Numbered from the stretch's first letter, positions 26,744 to 36,221 are shown. The stretch: DNA of 64,000 nt from Alphaproteobacteria bacterium (GCA_028285305.1 JANQPV010000011.1:38339-102338), one strand, 5' to 3'. The notes: generated from the letters alone by a model not told the origin. A program made the numbers and translations.

Positions 26744-26769
26744 GAGGCGCCCCCCAAAGACGGCGCCCC
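26744..26769 (-). terminator. Hairpin after pal
   Basis: On the minus strand GGGGCGCC and GGCGCCTC pair over eight bases (one G-T) with a 10-base loop and are followed by TTTC and further T-rich sequence. It lies 27 bp beyond the pal stop and could end or attenuate the tol-pal transcript before cpoB. Confidence 0.65.
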
Positions 26770-26795
26770 GTAGAAAAAGTATCGATCAGGCTGGA

Positions 26796-27290
26796 CTAGG
26801 AGGAGGGACCGCTTCGCACGACGGTCACCGCGCGCCGATTTTGCGTCCACGCTGATTCCGTCGATCCCAGAGCCTCCGGCCGTTCCTTTCCATATGATAT
26901 GGTTTCAATTCTGTTTGCGCTGATGCCCAAGCTAATGAGGTAATTGCGTGCGGCGTTCGCGCGGCGAGCTCCCAGGGCCAAGTTATACTCGCGTGTTCCG
27001 CGTTCATCGCAATGGCCTTCAATAACAATTTTGCGATCCGTCCACTGCTTCAGCCACTGGGCTTGTCTCTCCAGAGTGGCTTGTCCAGCCGGTTGAAGCG
27101 AATAGCTGTCATAATCGAAGAACACGCGGTCGCCGACATTGACTTGCAAATCGCGCAAGGAGCCAGGGGTCGCAGGACCTTCGCTCGTCGTTTCTCGCGA
27201 TTGAGACGATGCACAGGCGGACAGACCCAACATCAAAAGACCTACGAGCGGTAATTTCCAGTTTACGTTCTGCACCTGCGATAAAAACAT
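26796..27290 (-). CDS. pal: Peptidoglycan-associated lipoprotein Pal
   Basis: 164 aa from the ATG at 27290, which has AAGGAG upstream; the ORF track start is 63 bp too early. The signal LPLVGLLMLGLSAC gives lipobox LSAC, so it is an outer-membrane lipoprotein. The OmpA-like domain shows FFDYDSYSL, IVIEGHCDERGTREYNLALG and RANAARNYLISLG, the peptidoglycan (diaminopimelate) binding residues. It is the outer-membrane anchor of the Tol-Pal envelope constriction system. Confidence 0.96.
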   Translation of the reverse strand: MFLSQVQNVNWKLPLVGLLMLGLSACASSQSRETTSEGPATPGSLRDLQVNVGDRVFFDYDSYSLQPAGQATLERQAQWLKQWTDRKIVIEGHCDERGTREYNLALGARRANAARNYLISLGISANRIETISYGKERPEALGSTESAWTQNRRAVTVVRSGPSS

Positions 27291-27429
27291 GTCGGTTACT
27301 CCTTTTCCTGTGCGCCCTCTCGACTCTACCTGAGTCGGAATCGCGACGCCCAAAGATTATCAGACGACCACGCCGCTCAAGCGCCGATTATCCTCGGCTT
27401 ACTGCTCCCAAAAAAACACACCCAATCTG

Positions 27430-27467
27430 GTAACCATCATTGCCAACACACGTGGATAAATGGTTAC
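27430..27467. promoter_or_regulatory. Inverted repeat in the pal leader region
   Basis: GTAACCAT and ATGGTTAC are perfect 8-bp inverted copies separated by 22 bp, in the 256-bp gap between tolB and the pal start. The spacing would suit either a two-site operator or an RNA hairpin in the pal leader. No regulator can be named. Confidence 0.4.
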
Positions 27468-27546
27468 TTTTCTCGAAATAAGTGCGCGCCCACCCCCTAT
27501 TTCTACCATACTTGTTAAGAATATCCTTCATTAAATTTTGGTGAGA

Positions 27547-28935
27547 TTACTTGTTCAGCGGAGACCACGCAGGATCGGAAGCGTCTCCCGGCGTGACAAA
27601 GACGCGCTCATTGTATCCGGTGAGATCGACCGACCACAGCCGGGTTGAAAATCCGCGCCCCGTATTGTCGACGGATCTGGTTTCTTTAAAGAACACCATC
27701 ACCCGGCCATTGGGGGACCAGTCGGGCCCCTCGGCATGATAGCCGGATGTCAAAACGCGTTCGCCGCTTCCATCCGGGCGGATAACACCAATAAAGAATT
27801 GGCCTTGGTACTGCTTGGTAAAGGAAATGTAATCGCCACGGGGTGACCACACAGGCGTTCCATAGCGGCCTTTGCCAAAGGTGATCCGCTCGATATCCGA
27901 GCCGTCCGCGTTCATCACATAGATTTGAGAGGATCCGCCGCGGTCCGAGTTAAACGTAATACGCCGAGCGTCGGGAGAGTAGGACGGAGATGTATCAATA
28001 GCCGGTGAACTCGTGAGCCGCTGTTGCCGACGTGTACGGAGGTCAAGCGTGTAGATGTCCGAGTTCCCGTTCCGCTCCAAACTCATTATAACCGTGTCGC
28101 CGGACGGCGAGAATCGGGGCGCAAACGTCATACCCGGAAAGTCGCCGACGACTTCTTGGCGACCATTATCCAGATTATACAAGTAGACCCGCGGTGCCCC
28201 CGCCGCATACGACAGATAAACAATCTCCTGTCGGTTTGGGCTGAACCGTGGGGTCAAAACCAAATTGTCTCCGGAAGTCAGGAACAGTGGATTCGCCCCG
28301 TCCTGGTCCATGATCGCCAGCCGCTTGACGCGCCGGCCCTTGGGGCCACTTTCGGCAACGAAGACAATCCGTGTATCGAAATAGCCGGATTCGCCGGTCA
28401 GTCTTTTGTAGATGGCATCCGAAACCAAATGTCCGACCCGTCGCCAGTTTTCCGGCGAGGTGAAAAACTGCAGGCCGAGCATTTGCTGTTCCGCGAAAAC
28501 GTCCCAAAGGCGGAATTCGACCTTGAGGCGTCCGTCTTGTTCCATCGAAATCTTGCCACTGACGAGTGCGAGAGAATCGATAATGCGCCAGTCGCCAAAA
28601 CGCGGCGTCTGTTCGATGGAGATGCCCTTTTGAATGAACGAGCGCGGGTCGAGGGGACGGAAAAGACCGGACCTGCTAAGATTATTTGTGATGACCCTGG
28701 TGACGTCGGCACCGATCTCGGCCTCTTCCGGCGAGGCGCCGGTAAAATCGGGAATGGAAATGGCAATAGGATCGACATTGCCCTGTGTAATGTCGATCTC
28801 CAACAACGCGTGTGCCGGGCTTATCAAAACAAATAGGAGCGCTATGCCGGGCATCCACCGCGAAAATAGATCTGCTGCGATGCCCCTCATGAAGCTGATT
28901 GGACCTTGTCGTCTTCTTGTCATGTTCATGTTCAC
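27547..28935 (-). CDS. tolB: Tol-Pal system beta-propeller protein TolB
   Basis: 462 aa periplasmic protein that shuttles between Pal and TolA. GAGGTG lies just before the first of two possible ATGs; a long N-region precedes the hydrophobic [15 protein letters not shown] signal. The N-terminal domain begins [20 protein letters not shown]. The C-terminal six-bladed propeller has repeated WD40-like motifs such as ILTPRFSP-type [56 protein letters not shown] and [17 protein letters not shown]. It is downstream of tolA with 61 bp between. Confidence 0.96.
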   Translation of the reverse strand: MNMNMTRRRQGPISFMRGIAADLFSRWMPGIALLFVLISPAHALLEIDITQGNVDPIAISIPDFTGASPEEAEIGADVTRVITNNLSRSGLFRPLDPRSFIQKGISIEQTPRFGDWRIIDSLALVSGKISMEQDGRLKVEFRLWDVFAEQQMLGLQFFTSPENWRRVGHLVSDAIYKRLTGESGYFDTRIVFVAESGPKGRRVKRLAIMDQDGANPLFLTSGDNLVLTPRFSPNRQEIVYLSYAAGAPRVYLYNLDNGRQEVVGDFPGMTFAPRFSPSGDTVIMSLERNGNSDIYTLDLRTRRQQRLTSSPAIDTSPSYSPDARRITFNSDRGGSSQIYVMNADGSDIERITFGKGRYGTPVWSPRGDYISFTKQYQGQFFIGVIRPDGSGERVLTSGYHAEGPDWSPNGRVMVFFKETRSVDNTGRGFSTRLWSVDLTGYNERVFVTPGDASDPAWSPLNK

Positions 28936-28996
28936 CTCAATTCAACTGGACTTGTGACGACAATGACAAAGTCATCATCGTCCTACACACATGTCG

Positions 28997-29905
28997 TTAT
29001 CGCAACATTTGCGACGGATCGAAATTTAACTTTAGGATTTTCCAATTTTGATATTTGTCTTGCGGCATCTGGTACGGAGCGCATCTTTGGATGGCCCGTG
29101 CGGCGCTTTCGGCCGCGACACGATAGAATGAGTTTGACTGAAGAGAAAACTGTCCGGACTCAATGAGCTTGGGCGCGCGGGACAGCGAGCCGTCGGGATT
29201 GAGATGAACCTCGAACGAAACGCGCAACTCCTCCGAATTTGCGGCGCCGGCCGGAACATTCCAACATTTCCTCATTTGTATGCGGAACGCATCGATCTCG
29301 CTTACCGTTAGAGCAGTCTGCAATCCGGCGCCTCGATTGGGCGCAGCCTCCGTGGCGGGCTCACTCGGCGCTTCCGGCTGCTTTTCTTCTTCCGGCATCT
29401 TATCCAGGAGAGCGGCAACATCAGCGAGAAACTCGTCCTGGGGGACTTCCGGTTCTGGTTCTGGTTCCGGCTCCACTTTTACAATCTCAGGCTCCGGTGG
29501 AGGCGTGGGCTTGGTCACAGGTCTGACGTTCGGTACGGGGGCCGGCGGTTCTTCTTTCACCACTTGCTCTGGTTCGGGCTCGGGGGCGGGCTCAGGTTCC
29601 GCTTCCTCGGGAAGCGGTACGATCTCAGGCTCTTCTTCAATAACTTCTGGCTCCGGTTCTGGTTCCGGCTCGCGCATCGCCAATTGCTCAGGTTGCGGCT
29701 CTTCCGGTTCGGGCGGCTCCTCTACAGGTTCTTCTTGCGCGGGCTCGGCACTCGACATGATATTGGTTTCTTCGCCGATGGTAATCAGCTCCACGGGCAG
29801 GGCGACATAGTCATTGGCAGGCTCAAACGCCGCCGGGACCGCGAACACTGTAAACAGCAGCGCTCCTGCGTGAACTGTCCCGGAGATGAAAACGCCTACA
29901 CGCAC
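28997..29905 (-). CDS. tolA: Cell envelope protein TolA, with acidic Pro/Glu linker
   Basis: 302 aa. One N-terminal membrane helix (GVFISGTVHAGALLFTVFAV) is followed by a long linker of repeated PEPEPE, EEPEIVP and PAPEPEPEQ blocks (residues ~45-170), and then a C-terminal TonB/TolA domain (FRIQMRKCWNVPAGAANSEE). TolA is pulled by TolQR and reaches across the periplasm to TolB-Pal. The linker is acidic and Pro-rich, more like TonB, rather than the Lys/Ala-rich helix of enterobacterial TolA. The repeated codons produce a spurious antisense Ser/Gly ORF. Confidence 0.92.
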   Translation of the reverse strand: MRVGVFISGTVHAGALLFTVFAVPAAFEPANDYVALPVELITIGEETNIMSSAEPAQEEPVEEPPEPEEPQPEQLAMREPEPEPEPEVIEEEPEIVPLPEEAEPEPAPEPEPEQVVKEEPPAPVPNVRPVTKPTPPPEPEIVKVEPEPEPEPEVPQDEFLADVAALLDKMPEEEKQPEAPSEPATEAAPNRGAGLQTALTVSEIDAFRIQMRKCWNVPAGAANSEELRVSFEVHLNPDGSLSRAPKLIESGQFSLQSNSFYRVAAESAARAIQRCAPYQMPQDKYQNWKILKLNFDPSQMLR

Positions 29906-29914
29906 GGCCTTATC

Positions 29915-30364
29915 CTAAGAGTTGGCGCCGCTTTCTGGGTCGTTGATCAAGGCGATGCGGCGAAATCCAGCGCTGTTCAGCGCACCCATCACTTTCATGA
30001 CACGGCCATAGTCTACGGTTCGGTCACCACGGACATAGATCCGCTCATCATATCCGTTTTTGGCGATGGCAACGACTTTCGGGGTCAACTCATCCAAGGC
30101 AATCTCCGTCTCCTGAAGATAAATCGTACCATCGGCTTGAATGGTGACGGTCAGCGGTTCTTCTTCTTCAGTTAGAGATTTTGCTTTTGTCTGAGGTAGG
30201 TCTACCGGCACCCCTACGGTAAGCAAAGGAGCAGCGACCATAAATACGATCAAAAGCACGAGCATCACGTCCACCATCGGCGTGACGTTGATTTCACTCA
30301 TGTATGGGGATCCGCGGCGCCGACTTGAATGGCGCGAAGGGGGCCGGCCCAATTGAACGCCCAT
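29915..30364 (-). CDS. tolR: Tol-Pal system protein TolR (ExbD family)
   Basis: 149 aa from the ATG at 30364, one base after the tolQ stop; the ORF track start lies inside tolQ. The cytoplasmic tail (RRRGSPYMSEINVTP) leads to a single membrane helix MVDVMLVLLIVFMVAAPLLT, whose Asp is the proton-responsive residue of the TolQR motor, then a periplasmic domain. It is the rotor/stator partner of TolQ. Confidence 0.95.
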   Translation of the reverse strand: MGVQLGRPPSRHSSRRRGSPYMSEINVTPMVDVMLVLLIVFMVAAPLLTVGVPVDLPQTKAKSLTEEEEPLTVTIQADGTIYLQETEIALDELTPKVVAIAKNGYDERIYVRGDRTVDYGRVMKVMGALNSAGFRRIALINDPESGANS

Positions 30365-30365
30365 C

Positions 30366-31079
30366 CTAGTACTCCCCGCCGTCCATTTGTCTGGACACGA
30401 CGTTGGTGAATTCATCCGCAAACGTATCCAAACGGGTAGCATACCGATTCATGTCGTTACTGAACTTATTGTATGCCATGACCGCTGGAATCGCGGCCAG
30501 CAGTCCAAGAGCAGTCGCAAAAAGCGCCTCCGCAATCCCTGGCGCCACCACAGCTAAGTTTGTGTCCCGGCTGATCGCAATGGACTGAAAAGAGTTCATG
30601 ATGCCCCAAACGGTGCCAAACAGACCGATAAAGGGCGCAACTGAACCGATCGTCGCGAGTGTGGGCAAATTCCGTTCGATGCGTCCAAGTTCTTTTGTGA
30701 TTGTCACCGACATGGTGCGGCTGAGGCGGTCTTCCACAGGCAACGAGCCCCCGCCAAATTCATAAATGTTCTCCCATTCCTTCATCGCTGCAGAAAACAC
30801 AACGGCCATCGGGTGATCTTTGCGCTGACCAACCCTTTTATGTACTTCTTCTAAGGGTCGGCCGGACCAGAACACATTCTCGAAGGACTTTGCTTTGGAG
30901 TTCAAAATGCCGAACGACAACCATTTGTCGATGATAATCGCCCATGTCCAAACTGAAAAAACCAACAACACGATCATCACGGACTTAACCACCCAGTCCG
31001 CCATCATGAAAAGACCCCACACGGAGAAATCAAGTGCGGCTGCCGAGTTTACGCCTTCGGCAATTACGGTGGTATCCAT
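30366..31079 (-). CDS. tolQ: Tol-Pal system protein TolQ (ExbB/MotA family)
   Basis: 237 aa. Three membrane helices: VVKSVMIVLLVFSVWTWAII, then ATIGSVAPFIGLFGTVWGIM and GIAEALFATALGLLAAIPAV. The IGSVAPFIGLFGTVWGIM and EALFATALGLLAAIPAVMAY segments are the family's proton-channel helices. With TolR it forms the proton-driven motor that energises TolA. First gene of the tolQRAB-pal series; a 337-bp spacer separates it from ybgC. Confidence 0.96.
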   Translation of the reverse strand: MDTTVIAEGVNSAAALDFSVWGLFMMADWVVKSVMIVLLVFSVWTWAIIIDKWLSFGILNSKAKSFENVFWSGRPLEEVHKRVGQRKDHPMAVVFSAAMKEWENIYEFGGGSLPVEDRLSRTMSVTITKELGRIERNLPTLATIGSVAPFIGLFGTVWGIMNSFQSIAISRDTNLAVVAPGIAEALFATALGLLAAIPAVMAYNKFSNDMNRYATRLDTFADEFTNVVSRQMDGGEY

Positions 31080-31416
31080 TGTTACTCCTGAGCCCCCGTT
31101 CTAATGATCAAACTGGTCATGCCATTGCATGCTTAACGAAGTTTTAAATGCTCTGGGCCAAAAGGCCGGATTCGCCGTCTTGGCCTGTACTCCACTCCAG
31201 ATTTGCATTCGCTTATTTGGCATTCGGCAAGAGCTGCCGACCACACGCCTGTCAATGTCCTCAAAAATATGTCGAAACTACGTCTCGCTCGGAAGTCGGC
31301 ACGAGCCGAAGGAGAGAATTTGGCACCAGATCGTTGGATCGTGAATTTTCCGGTCGACCTTGTACCGCACTCAATCGGATGAGCGTGTAATATGTCCTGT
31401 CACAATTGTATCACTC
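31080..31416. other. 337-bp spacer between ybgC and tolQ; probable tolQ promoter region
   Basis: No ORF here looks coding. On the minus strand a TTGACA hexamer (31250-31255) could be a -35 element, but no convincing -10 follows at the right distance. AGGAG precedes the tolQ ATG. ybgC and tolQ are usually closer, so the spacer may carry the tol operon control region. Nothing else is recognisable. Confidence 0.45.
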
Positions 31417-31866
31417 TTACTCAAGGGTCGTCACATGGGATGAGATGATCTCTCTTATGTTTGCCGGAATGCGGGTCGGTTTCCCAGTATTCGTGATGCA
31501 GGCGGCTTGAATGTCGGCACGGATGAGCTCGTCGTCGCGCCGCGTGATGACTTGAGAACCGAATAGACGGGCGCCCGTAACTTTGGTGTAAGCCGTTTTG
31601 ACGTCGAGAATATCATCGATTCGCGCCGGCCGCAGAAAGTCAATTTCCATACGTATGATTGTCCACGCGATCGGCGGCTCAAGGGCCATGAGCTCGTGGT
31701 GGTGGATGCCCATTAGCCTAAGGCAGTCGCTTCGTCCCCGTTCCAGATAGCGCAAGTAATTGGCATGATAGACGATGCCCGAGAAGTCGGTATCTTCGTA
31801 ATAGATCCTCACCGGTCTCACATGGATACCGCCGCGAAACTCTCCTGCGCTGGCATCACCTGACAC
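31417..31866 (-). CDS. ybgC: Tol-Pal-associated acyl-CoA thioesterase YbgC
   Basis: 149-aa hotdog-fold thioesterase. The diagnostic motif is RIYYEDTDFSGIVYHANYLRYLERGRSDCL, with the catalytic Asp in EDTDFSG and His in YHANY. It hydrolyses short-chain acyl-CoA or acyl-ACP and is associated with phospholipid enzymes; its link to Tol-Pal is genomic. It starts two bases beyond the ruvB stop, so it is translated with the ruv genes. Confidence 0.95.
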   Translation of the reverse strand: MSGDASAGEFRGGIHVRPVRIYYEDTDFSGIVYHANYLRYLERGRSDCLRLMGIHHHELMALEPPIAWTIIRMEIDFLRPARIDDILDVKTAYTKVTGARLFGSQVITRRDDELIRADIQAACITNTGKPTRIPANIREIISSHVTTLE

Positions 31867-31868
31867 AA

Positions 31869-32903
31869 TCAGACTCCGTCCAAACCCATTTGCGGGTCAT
31901 TGCTCGGCGTCGGCAGGCCCAAATGACCAAAAGCGTGCGGTGTGAGCACCCGGCCCCGCGGGGTCCGCTGAACCATGCCCAATTGGATGAGATAAGGTTC
32001 AATGACTTCTTCGAGCGCATCACGTGCTTCACTCAAAGAGGCGGCAATGGTTTCCACACCTACCGGTCCGCCTCCGAACTTCTCGGCAATCGTCCGCAAA
32101 TACCGATGATCCATCGCATCCAATCCGGCTTTGTCGACTTCTAAGCGAGACAGAGCCCGGTCCGCACACGACGCATCGATGATGTCTACACCGTCGACGG
32201 CAGCAAAGTCGCGCACGCGTCTCAGCAACCGTTCCGCCACACGGGGCGTTCCCCTCGACCGTGTGGCGATTTCGTGCGCCCCCTCTTCGCTGACGGACAG
32301 CTTGAGCAAGTCCGCAGCGCGCGCAATGATGGTCTTGAGTTCATCGTGCGAATAATAGTTCAGCCGAACAGGGATGCCGAACCGGTCCCGCAAAGGAGTG
32401 GTGAGCAACCCGGATCTGGTGGTGGCACCCACCAGGGTAAAGCGAGCCAAATCGATTCGCACGGAGCGCGCAGCCGGCCCCTCACCGATGATCAAATCCA
32501 GCTGAAAATCCTCCATCGCCGGGTAAAGGATTTCTTCGACAGCGGGGGACAAGCGATGGATCTCGTCGATGAAGAGCACGTCATGGGAGTCAAGATTGGT
32601 CAACAGCGCCGCGAGGTCTCCGGCTTTCGCAATCACCGGACCGGAGGTTGCACGAAAACCGACGCCCAATTCCTTAGCGATGATCTGGGCGAGCGTTGTC
32701 TTTCCAAGTCCCGGCGGACCGTGAAAAAGAACATGATCAAGTGCATCTCCCCGCGATTTGGCGGCTGAGATAAAGACATTCAGATTCTCGCGCGCGTCCC
32801 GCTGGCCGATAAACGCGGTCAGGGTTTGCGGTCTTAGGCTGCCCTCGGGAGGATCATCGTCGCGCGTGGCGGGCTCAACCAGTCGTTCGGGGAGAACGGA
32901 CAT
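31869..32903 (-). CDS. ruvB: Holliday junction helicase motor RuvB
   Basis: 344-aa AAA+ ATPase that drives branch migration with Ruv[21 protein letters not shown] starts the domain; Walker [15 protein letters not shown], Walker [13 protein letters not shown], sensor 1 [20 protein letters not shown], and the C-terminal winged helix ends [18 protein letters not shown]. It follows ruvA by 21 bp on the minus strand. Confidence 0.98.
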   Translation of the reverse strand: MSVLPERLVEPATRDDDPPEGSLRPQTLTAFIGQRDARENLNVFISAAKSRGDALDHVLFHGPPGLGKTTLAQIIAKELGVGFRATSGPVIAKAGDLAALLTNLDSHDVLFIDEIHRLSPAVEEILYPAMEDFQLDLIIGEGPAARSVRIDLARFTLVGATTRSGLLTTPLRDRFGIPVRLNYYSHDELKTIIARAADLLKLSVSEEGAHEIATRSRGTPRVAERLLRRVRDFAAVDGVDIIDASCADRALSRLEVDKAGLDAMDHRYLRTIAEKFGGGPVGVETIAASLSEARDALEEVIEPYLIQLGMVQRTPRGRVLTPHAFGHLGLPTPSNDPQMGLDGV

Positions 32904-32924
32904 CTCTTTTGTCTCGCCTATTTG

Positions 32925-33569
32925 TTATCTCGCGATTTCAACGAGCGCCTTTTTTAGGAGCTCGTCAATAGGAGGATCATTCTCACTTCCGCGCTGAACT
33001 GCGGCAACCACATCTCGGGCGCGCGATTCATTATAGCCGAGATTCACCAGCGCCGATATGGCATCGCGTCGAACGATAAGGTCATTTGGCGCATCATCGC
33101 TCTTTCCTACCGCGGCGACTTGCCCCTTGGCGTTCGCGATATCGCCGACCGGTGCGAAGATCCCTCGCGGAAGGGGTTTATCGCTCAGCTCGGCCACAAG
33201 GCGGCTCGCCAGTTTTGGCCCCACGCCAGTTGCCCGGCTGAACGGCCCTTTGTCACCGCCGGTTACGGCCAGTTCGAGTTCTGCCGGCGAGCTTACTTCC
33301 AAAATCGCCAAGGCCACGCGCGCGCCGACGCCCTGTACTGATTGCAGATGGGTAAACCATTCACGCTCCAGGGTGGATAAGAACCCAAAGAGTTTGATCG
33401 AATCTTCGCGGACATGGGTTTCGATAAAAAGCGAGGTGGGCCGACCATCCGTCGGAACACTCGTGCGCGTTTGCAGCGTACAGTGAACAACATACCCAAC
33501 GCCATTGACGTCGACCAGCAGCCAGTCTTCGCCAACAGAATCGACTTGTCCGGTCAGTTTCCCGATCAT
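32925..33569 (-). CDS. ruvA: Holliday junction protein RuvA
   Basis: 214 aa from the ATG at 33569; the ORF track begins 234 bp upstream, inside ruvC in another frame. [20 protein letters not shown] begins the OB fold. Two helix-hairpin-helix motifs follow ([15 protein letters not shown] and [17 protein letters not shown]), and the C-terminal domain III that contacts RuvB ends the protein. Its start overlaps the ruvC stop by four bases (ATGA). Confidence 0.97.
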   Translation of the reverse strand: MIGKLTGQVDSVGEDWLLVDVNGVGYVVHCTLQTRTSVPTDGRPTSLFIETHVREDSIKLFGFLSTLEREWFTHLQSVQGVGARVALAILEVSSPAELELAVTGGDKGPFSRATGVGPKLASRLVAELSDKPLPRGIFAPVGDIANAKGQVAAVGKSDDAPNDLIVRRDAISALVNLGYNESRARDVVAAVQRGSENDPPIDELLKKALVEIAR

Positions 33570-34072
33570 CGCGTAAGCGCCGCCTCGAGCACGGGGGAGG
33601 ACATATGGTGCGCATGACAGATCGCAGTTGCCAAAGCGTCGGCCGCATCTGCTTCCCGAACATTTGACTTGGGCAAGAGCATTTCGACCATCATGCGGAT
33701 TTGATCCTTTGTCGCGTGACCGCTGCCGACCACAGATTTCTTGATGAGGTTGGGGGCGTACTCCGACACGGGCAAGCCCACAAGTGCGGGGGTCAGCAGA
33801 CAAATGGAACGCGCCTGGCCGAGTTTCAGCGCCCCCTTAGGGTCTTTGTTCACAAAGGTCAATTCGACCGCAGCGCAATCGGGGGCATGCTCGTTCAGCA
33901 CAGCGTTCAGACCTTCAAACAACTGCACCAACCGGTCCGCGAGAGGAGAGCCTTGAGACGATTTGATTGTTCCGTGCGCAACGTGGCGCAACGAACTGCC
34001 CTCAGACGTGATAACCCCCCAACCGGTGCGTTGCAGTCCAGGGTCCAGGCCAAGCACCCGGCGTTCGGTCAT
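33566..34072 (-). CDS. ruvC: Holliday junction resolvase RuvC
   Basis: 168-aa endonuclease that cuts Holliday junctions bound by RuvAB. Catalytic acids are visible in [35 protein letters not shown] and the C-terminal [15 protein letters not shown]. The [15 protein letters not shown] segment is the DNA-contact loop. First of the ruvCAB set, 20 bp after yebC. I did not find a convincing alphaproteobacterial LexA box upstream. Confidence 0.97.
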   Translation of the reverse strand: MTERRVLGLDPGLQRTGWGVITSEGSSLRHVAHGTIKSSQGSPLADRLVQLFEGLNAVLNEHAPDCAAVELTFVNKDPKGALKLGQARSICLLTPALVGLPVSEYAPNLIKKSVVGSGHATKDQIRMMVEMLLPKSNVREADAADALATAICHAHHMSSPVLEAALTR

Positions 34073-34092
34073 CTCGTCCTCAACGTTGTCAG

Positions 34093-34839
34093 CTAGCCGG
34101 CAAGACTCGCCATTTCCTCATCAGAGATATCAAAATTGGCGTAGACATTCTGAACGTCGTCATTGTCGTCAAGGGACTCCAGCAATTTCATAAGCGTACT
34201 TACGCTGTCGCCTGTCACTTCGATTGTATTCTTCGGTCTCCAGATGAGTTTTGCACTTATCGGGTCACCAAAGCGATCTGTCAGTGCCGCCGCGACATCG
34301 CTTAAGTCCGTGTCCGCACAAAAGATCTCGTGGCCATCTTCGCTTGAGACGCAATCCTCCGCACCGCTATCGATGGCCGCCTCCAACACGTCATCGGCCT
34401 TAGCTGTTTCTGCCGGGTAAGTGATGCAACCAACCCTGTCGAACATGAACGAAACGCTGCCGGTCTCGCCAAGATTACCGCCATTCTTTGAGAAGATCGT
34501 TCGCACATCCGATGCCGTTCGGTTCTTATTGTCGGTCATTGCTTCCACAATCAAGCCGATGCCGGCGGGGCCAAATCCTTCATAGCGTATTTCATCATAT
34601 GATTCGCCATCATTGCCTTGGCTTTTCTTAACGGCGCGCTCGATATTGTCCTTTGGCATATTGTTGGCGCGCGCCTCTTGGATCGCCAGGCGGAGCCGCG
34701 GATTCTGATCGGGGTCGGGTGCGCCGATTTTCGCCGCAACGGTGATCTCTTTGGCCAGGCGTGAAAAGAGCTTCGAGCGCTTCTTATCCTGCGCGCCTTT
34801 GCGGTGCATTATGTTTTTGAATTTGGAATGGCCTGCCAT
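34093..34839 (-). CDS. yebC: YebC/PmpR family transcription/translation factor
   Basis: 248 aa from the [20 protein letters not shown] start (Met9 of the ORF-track protein). The family signature continues with [20 protein letters not shown] and [19 protein letters not shown]. Members have been described as transcriptional regulators, and recent work on the family also points to relief of ribosome stalling. It precedes ruvC, the arrangement conserved in most proteobacteria. Confidence 0.96.
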   Translation of the reverse strand: MAGHSKFKNIMHRKGAQDKKRSKLFSRLAKEITVAAKIGAPDPDQNPRLRLAIQEARANNMPKDNIERAVKKSQGNDGESYDEIRYEGFGPAGIGLIVEAMTDNKNRTASDVRTIFSKNGGNLGETGSVSFMFDRVGCITYPAETAKADDVLEAAIDSGAEDCVSSEDGHEIFCADTDLSDVAAALTDRFGDPISAKLIWRPKNTIEVTGDSVSTLMKLLESLDDNDDVQNVYANFDISDEEMASLAG

Positions 34840-35149
34840 CTGTATTCTGTCGATTGCGTTCACACATGCGCGACGAACAACATCATCGACCGGAGGAAGC
34901 TCCTCTCAGAGTTGCGCGGAAAGCACATTAACCTTCGCGCATTCGACTGAATTATTTATCGCGCCGGAGCTTTAGCACATTTCATTTTCACAAGTGAAGG
35001 TTTTCCCTCGTATTTACGCCACCGCCCAAGTTATGCACAGGGCCTAAAGCCCTTTAGTTAACTATGTATTTTAACTCCTTTTAGGTTTTGATTCGTGTTC
35101 GTAAAGTGTTAGACGTACCCAAGAATGTTGGGAGAGGACCAGGCGATTC
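34840..35149. other. 310-bp divergent spacer upstream of yebC and the 83-aa gene
   Basis: It holds the control regions for two divergent genes. A perfect 14-bp palindrome CTAAAG-CC-CTTTAG lies at 35044-35057, immediately followed by two TTAAC direct repeats 13 bp apart (35058 and 35071). The TTAA spacing is nine bases, not the seven of a CtrA site. The region is clearly A/T-rich compared with the surroundings. No RNA gene recognised. Confidence 0.5.
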
Positions 35150-35401
35150 ATGCTGGATGCCCAGAAGATAACGAATAAATTGCCTGTTCTTGCAGCAGAT
35201 GCGGCCGTTGCATCGATCAACATCGTGCTGGATGCCATGTACGAATCTGAGGTAGGGCTTATCCGCTTACAAACCATAACCCGGATTCAATCCCTTGCAC
35301 TAAAGACCGGTGAAGCCAATCGGATCATTGAACAGCGGCTTATGGTTCAGCCAGCGGACGAAGGTGACGACCTCGTTCCGTCCTTGGAAGCGCTGGTCTA
35401 G
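35150..35401 (+). CDS. Small orphan protein of unknown function
   Basis: 83 aa with no signal or membrane helix. The middle is helical and amphipathic (DAAVASINIVLDAMYESEVG; IRLQTITRIQSLALKTGEAN), ending with an acidic tail. No family recognised. GGGAGAGG lies upstream at a slightly long distance (~12 bases). The gene converges with the folate cyclo-ligase gene, only 6 bp apart, and follows a long A/T-rich regulatory-looking spacer, which supports a real and regulated gene. Confidence 0.55.
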   Translation: MLDAQKITNKLPVLAADAAVASINIVLDAMYESEVGLIRLQTITRIQSLALKTGEANRIIEQRLMVQPADEGDDLVPSLEALV

Positions 35402-35407
35402 CGTACG

Positions 35408-35989
35408 TCAACCACCCGCCGCTTCTATTATACCTTGCTCGGTTGCAATGTAGTCAAGACGCTGATCTTTGGGTTCGACGGGCACACGAGGGACTTCCTG
35501 TTCCGCAAAGGCAAATCCAATCGCCAGCAAAGACCCTGTCTCTCTAAGCGCTGCCAATTTACGATCATAATAGCCGCCCCCATACCCAAGTCTCGCCCCT
35601 GTTCGATCGAACGCCAATAAGGGGGTGACAACCGCACACGGCCGGACTTCTAAAGCATCCGTATGGGGTTGGGGGACACCGAAGGGCCCCGGAGCAAGTG
35701 CGCTCCCCTGCGGCCATTTCAAAAACGCCAGCGTTTTGGTTGTCTGATCCACAACGGGCAAGCAAACTGAATGCCCCGCGTCCCAAATCATTTGGGCGAG
35801 ATGCAGCGTCGAAAGTTCGTCTCTCACAGGATAATAGATCGCGACCATATTGGAGCCGACCCTCAAACGCAGACTTATGAACGACCAAGCGATGTGCGCG
35901 GCCTCAATAGCCGCATCAGGATGCGCCTGCGCCAACTGAGAGCGGCGTTCCGCAGACAGCTTGCGCATCTTTTGCTTGTCCTTGGACAC
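35408..35989 (-). CDS. 5-formyltetrahydrofolate cyclo-ligase
   Basis: 193 aa. It converts 5-formyl-THF to 5,10-methenyl-THF with ATP. KQKMRKLSAERRSQLAQ starts the domain, and the family motif RLGYGGGYYDRKLA lies near residue 135, with TPLLAFDRTGARLGYG in front. In many proteobacteria this gene (ygfA/fau) follows zapA and the 6S RNA gene, exactly the order seen here. Confidence 0.94.
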   Translation of the reverse strand: MSKDKQKMRKLSAERRSQLAQAHPDAAIEAAHIAWSFISLRLRVGSNMVAIYYPVRDELSTLHLAQMIWDAGHSVCLPVVDQTTKTLAFLKWPQGSALAPGPFGVPQPHTDALEVRPCAVVTPLLAFDRTGARLGYGGGYYDRKLAALRETGSLLAIGFAFAEQEVPRVPVEPKDQRLDYIATEQGIIEAAGG

Positions 35990-36061
35990 CGTAAATTCAG
36001 TCAGCGAGAACTCTATCGCATAAAAGTGTTGCCATTCGGCGATGCGCCCAGGGCATCAATA

Positions 36062-36221
36062 TGGTGCCGCGAGAGCCGTCGGAGATATATGAATCCTTGT
36101 GGACCTGGAAAACCAGGTGGGCACCGTGTGTCAAGGACCACGATCCAAGACAGGGACAGTTCCCGTTAAGAACTCTTAAGGTCCCCAGGAATCAGACTCC
36201 TAACGCGCTCCGCAGCGACCA
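36062..36221 (-). ncRNA. ssrS: 6S RNA candidate
   Basis: The gap between zapA and the cyclo-ligase gene is where proteobacterial 6S RNA normally lies. On the minus strand GGTCGCTGCGG (36220-36210) pairs with TCGCGGCACC (near 36072-36063) to close a ~160-nt RNA, with one bulged base. The apex is a strong hairpin CACCTGG-TTTT-CCAGGT within CCTTG...CAAGG. GGAG/CTCC pairs support the intermediate stem, leaving an open central region. A TAACAC/TAAACT -10-like box precedes the 5' end. 6S RNA binds housekeeping RNA polymerase in stationary phase. Ends are approximate. Confidence 0.72.

Noticed and set aside
28024-28836. 270-aa plus-strand ORF
   Set aside because: Antisense to tolB, which has full family motifs.
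29280-29810. Ser/Gly-repeat ORF on the plus strand
   Set aside because: It is the reverse complement of the Pro/Glu repeat codons of tolA and has no independent evidence.
35058-35074. CtrA binding site (TTAA-N7-TTAA)
   Set aside because: The two TTAA boxes are separated by nine bases rather than seven, so the master-regulator site is not supported.
34073-35149. LexA/SOS box ahead of yebC-ruvCAB
   Set aside because: I looked for GTTC-N7-GTTC or its complement and found only an inverted GTTC/GAAC pair at the wrong spacing.
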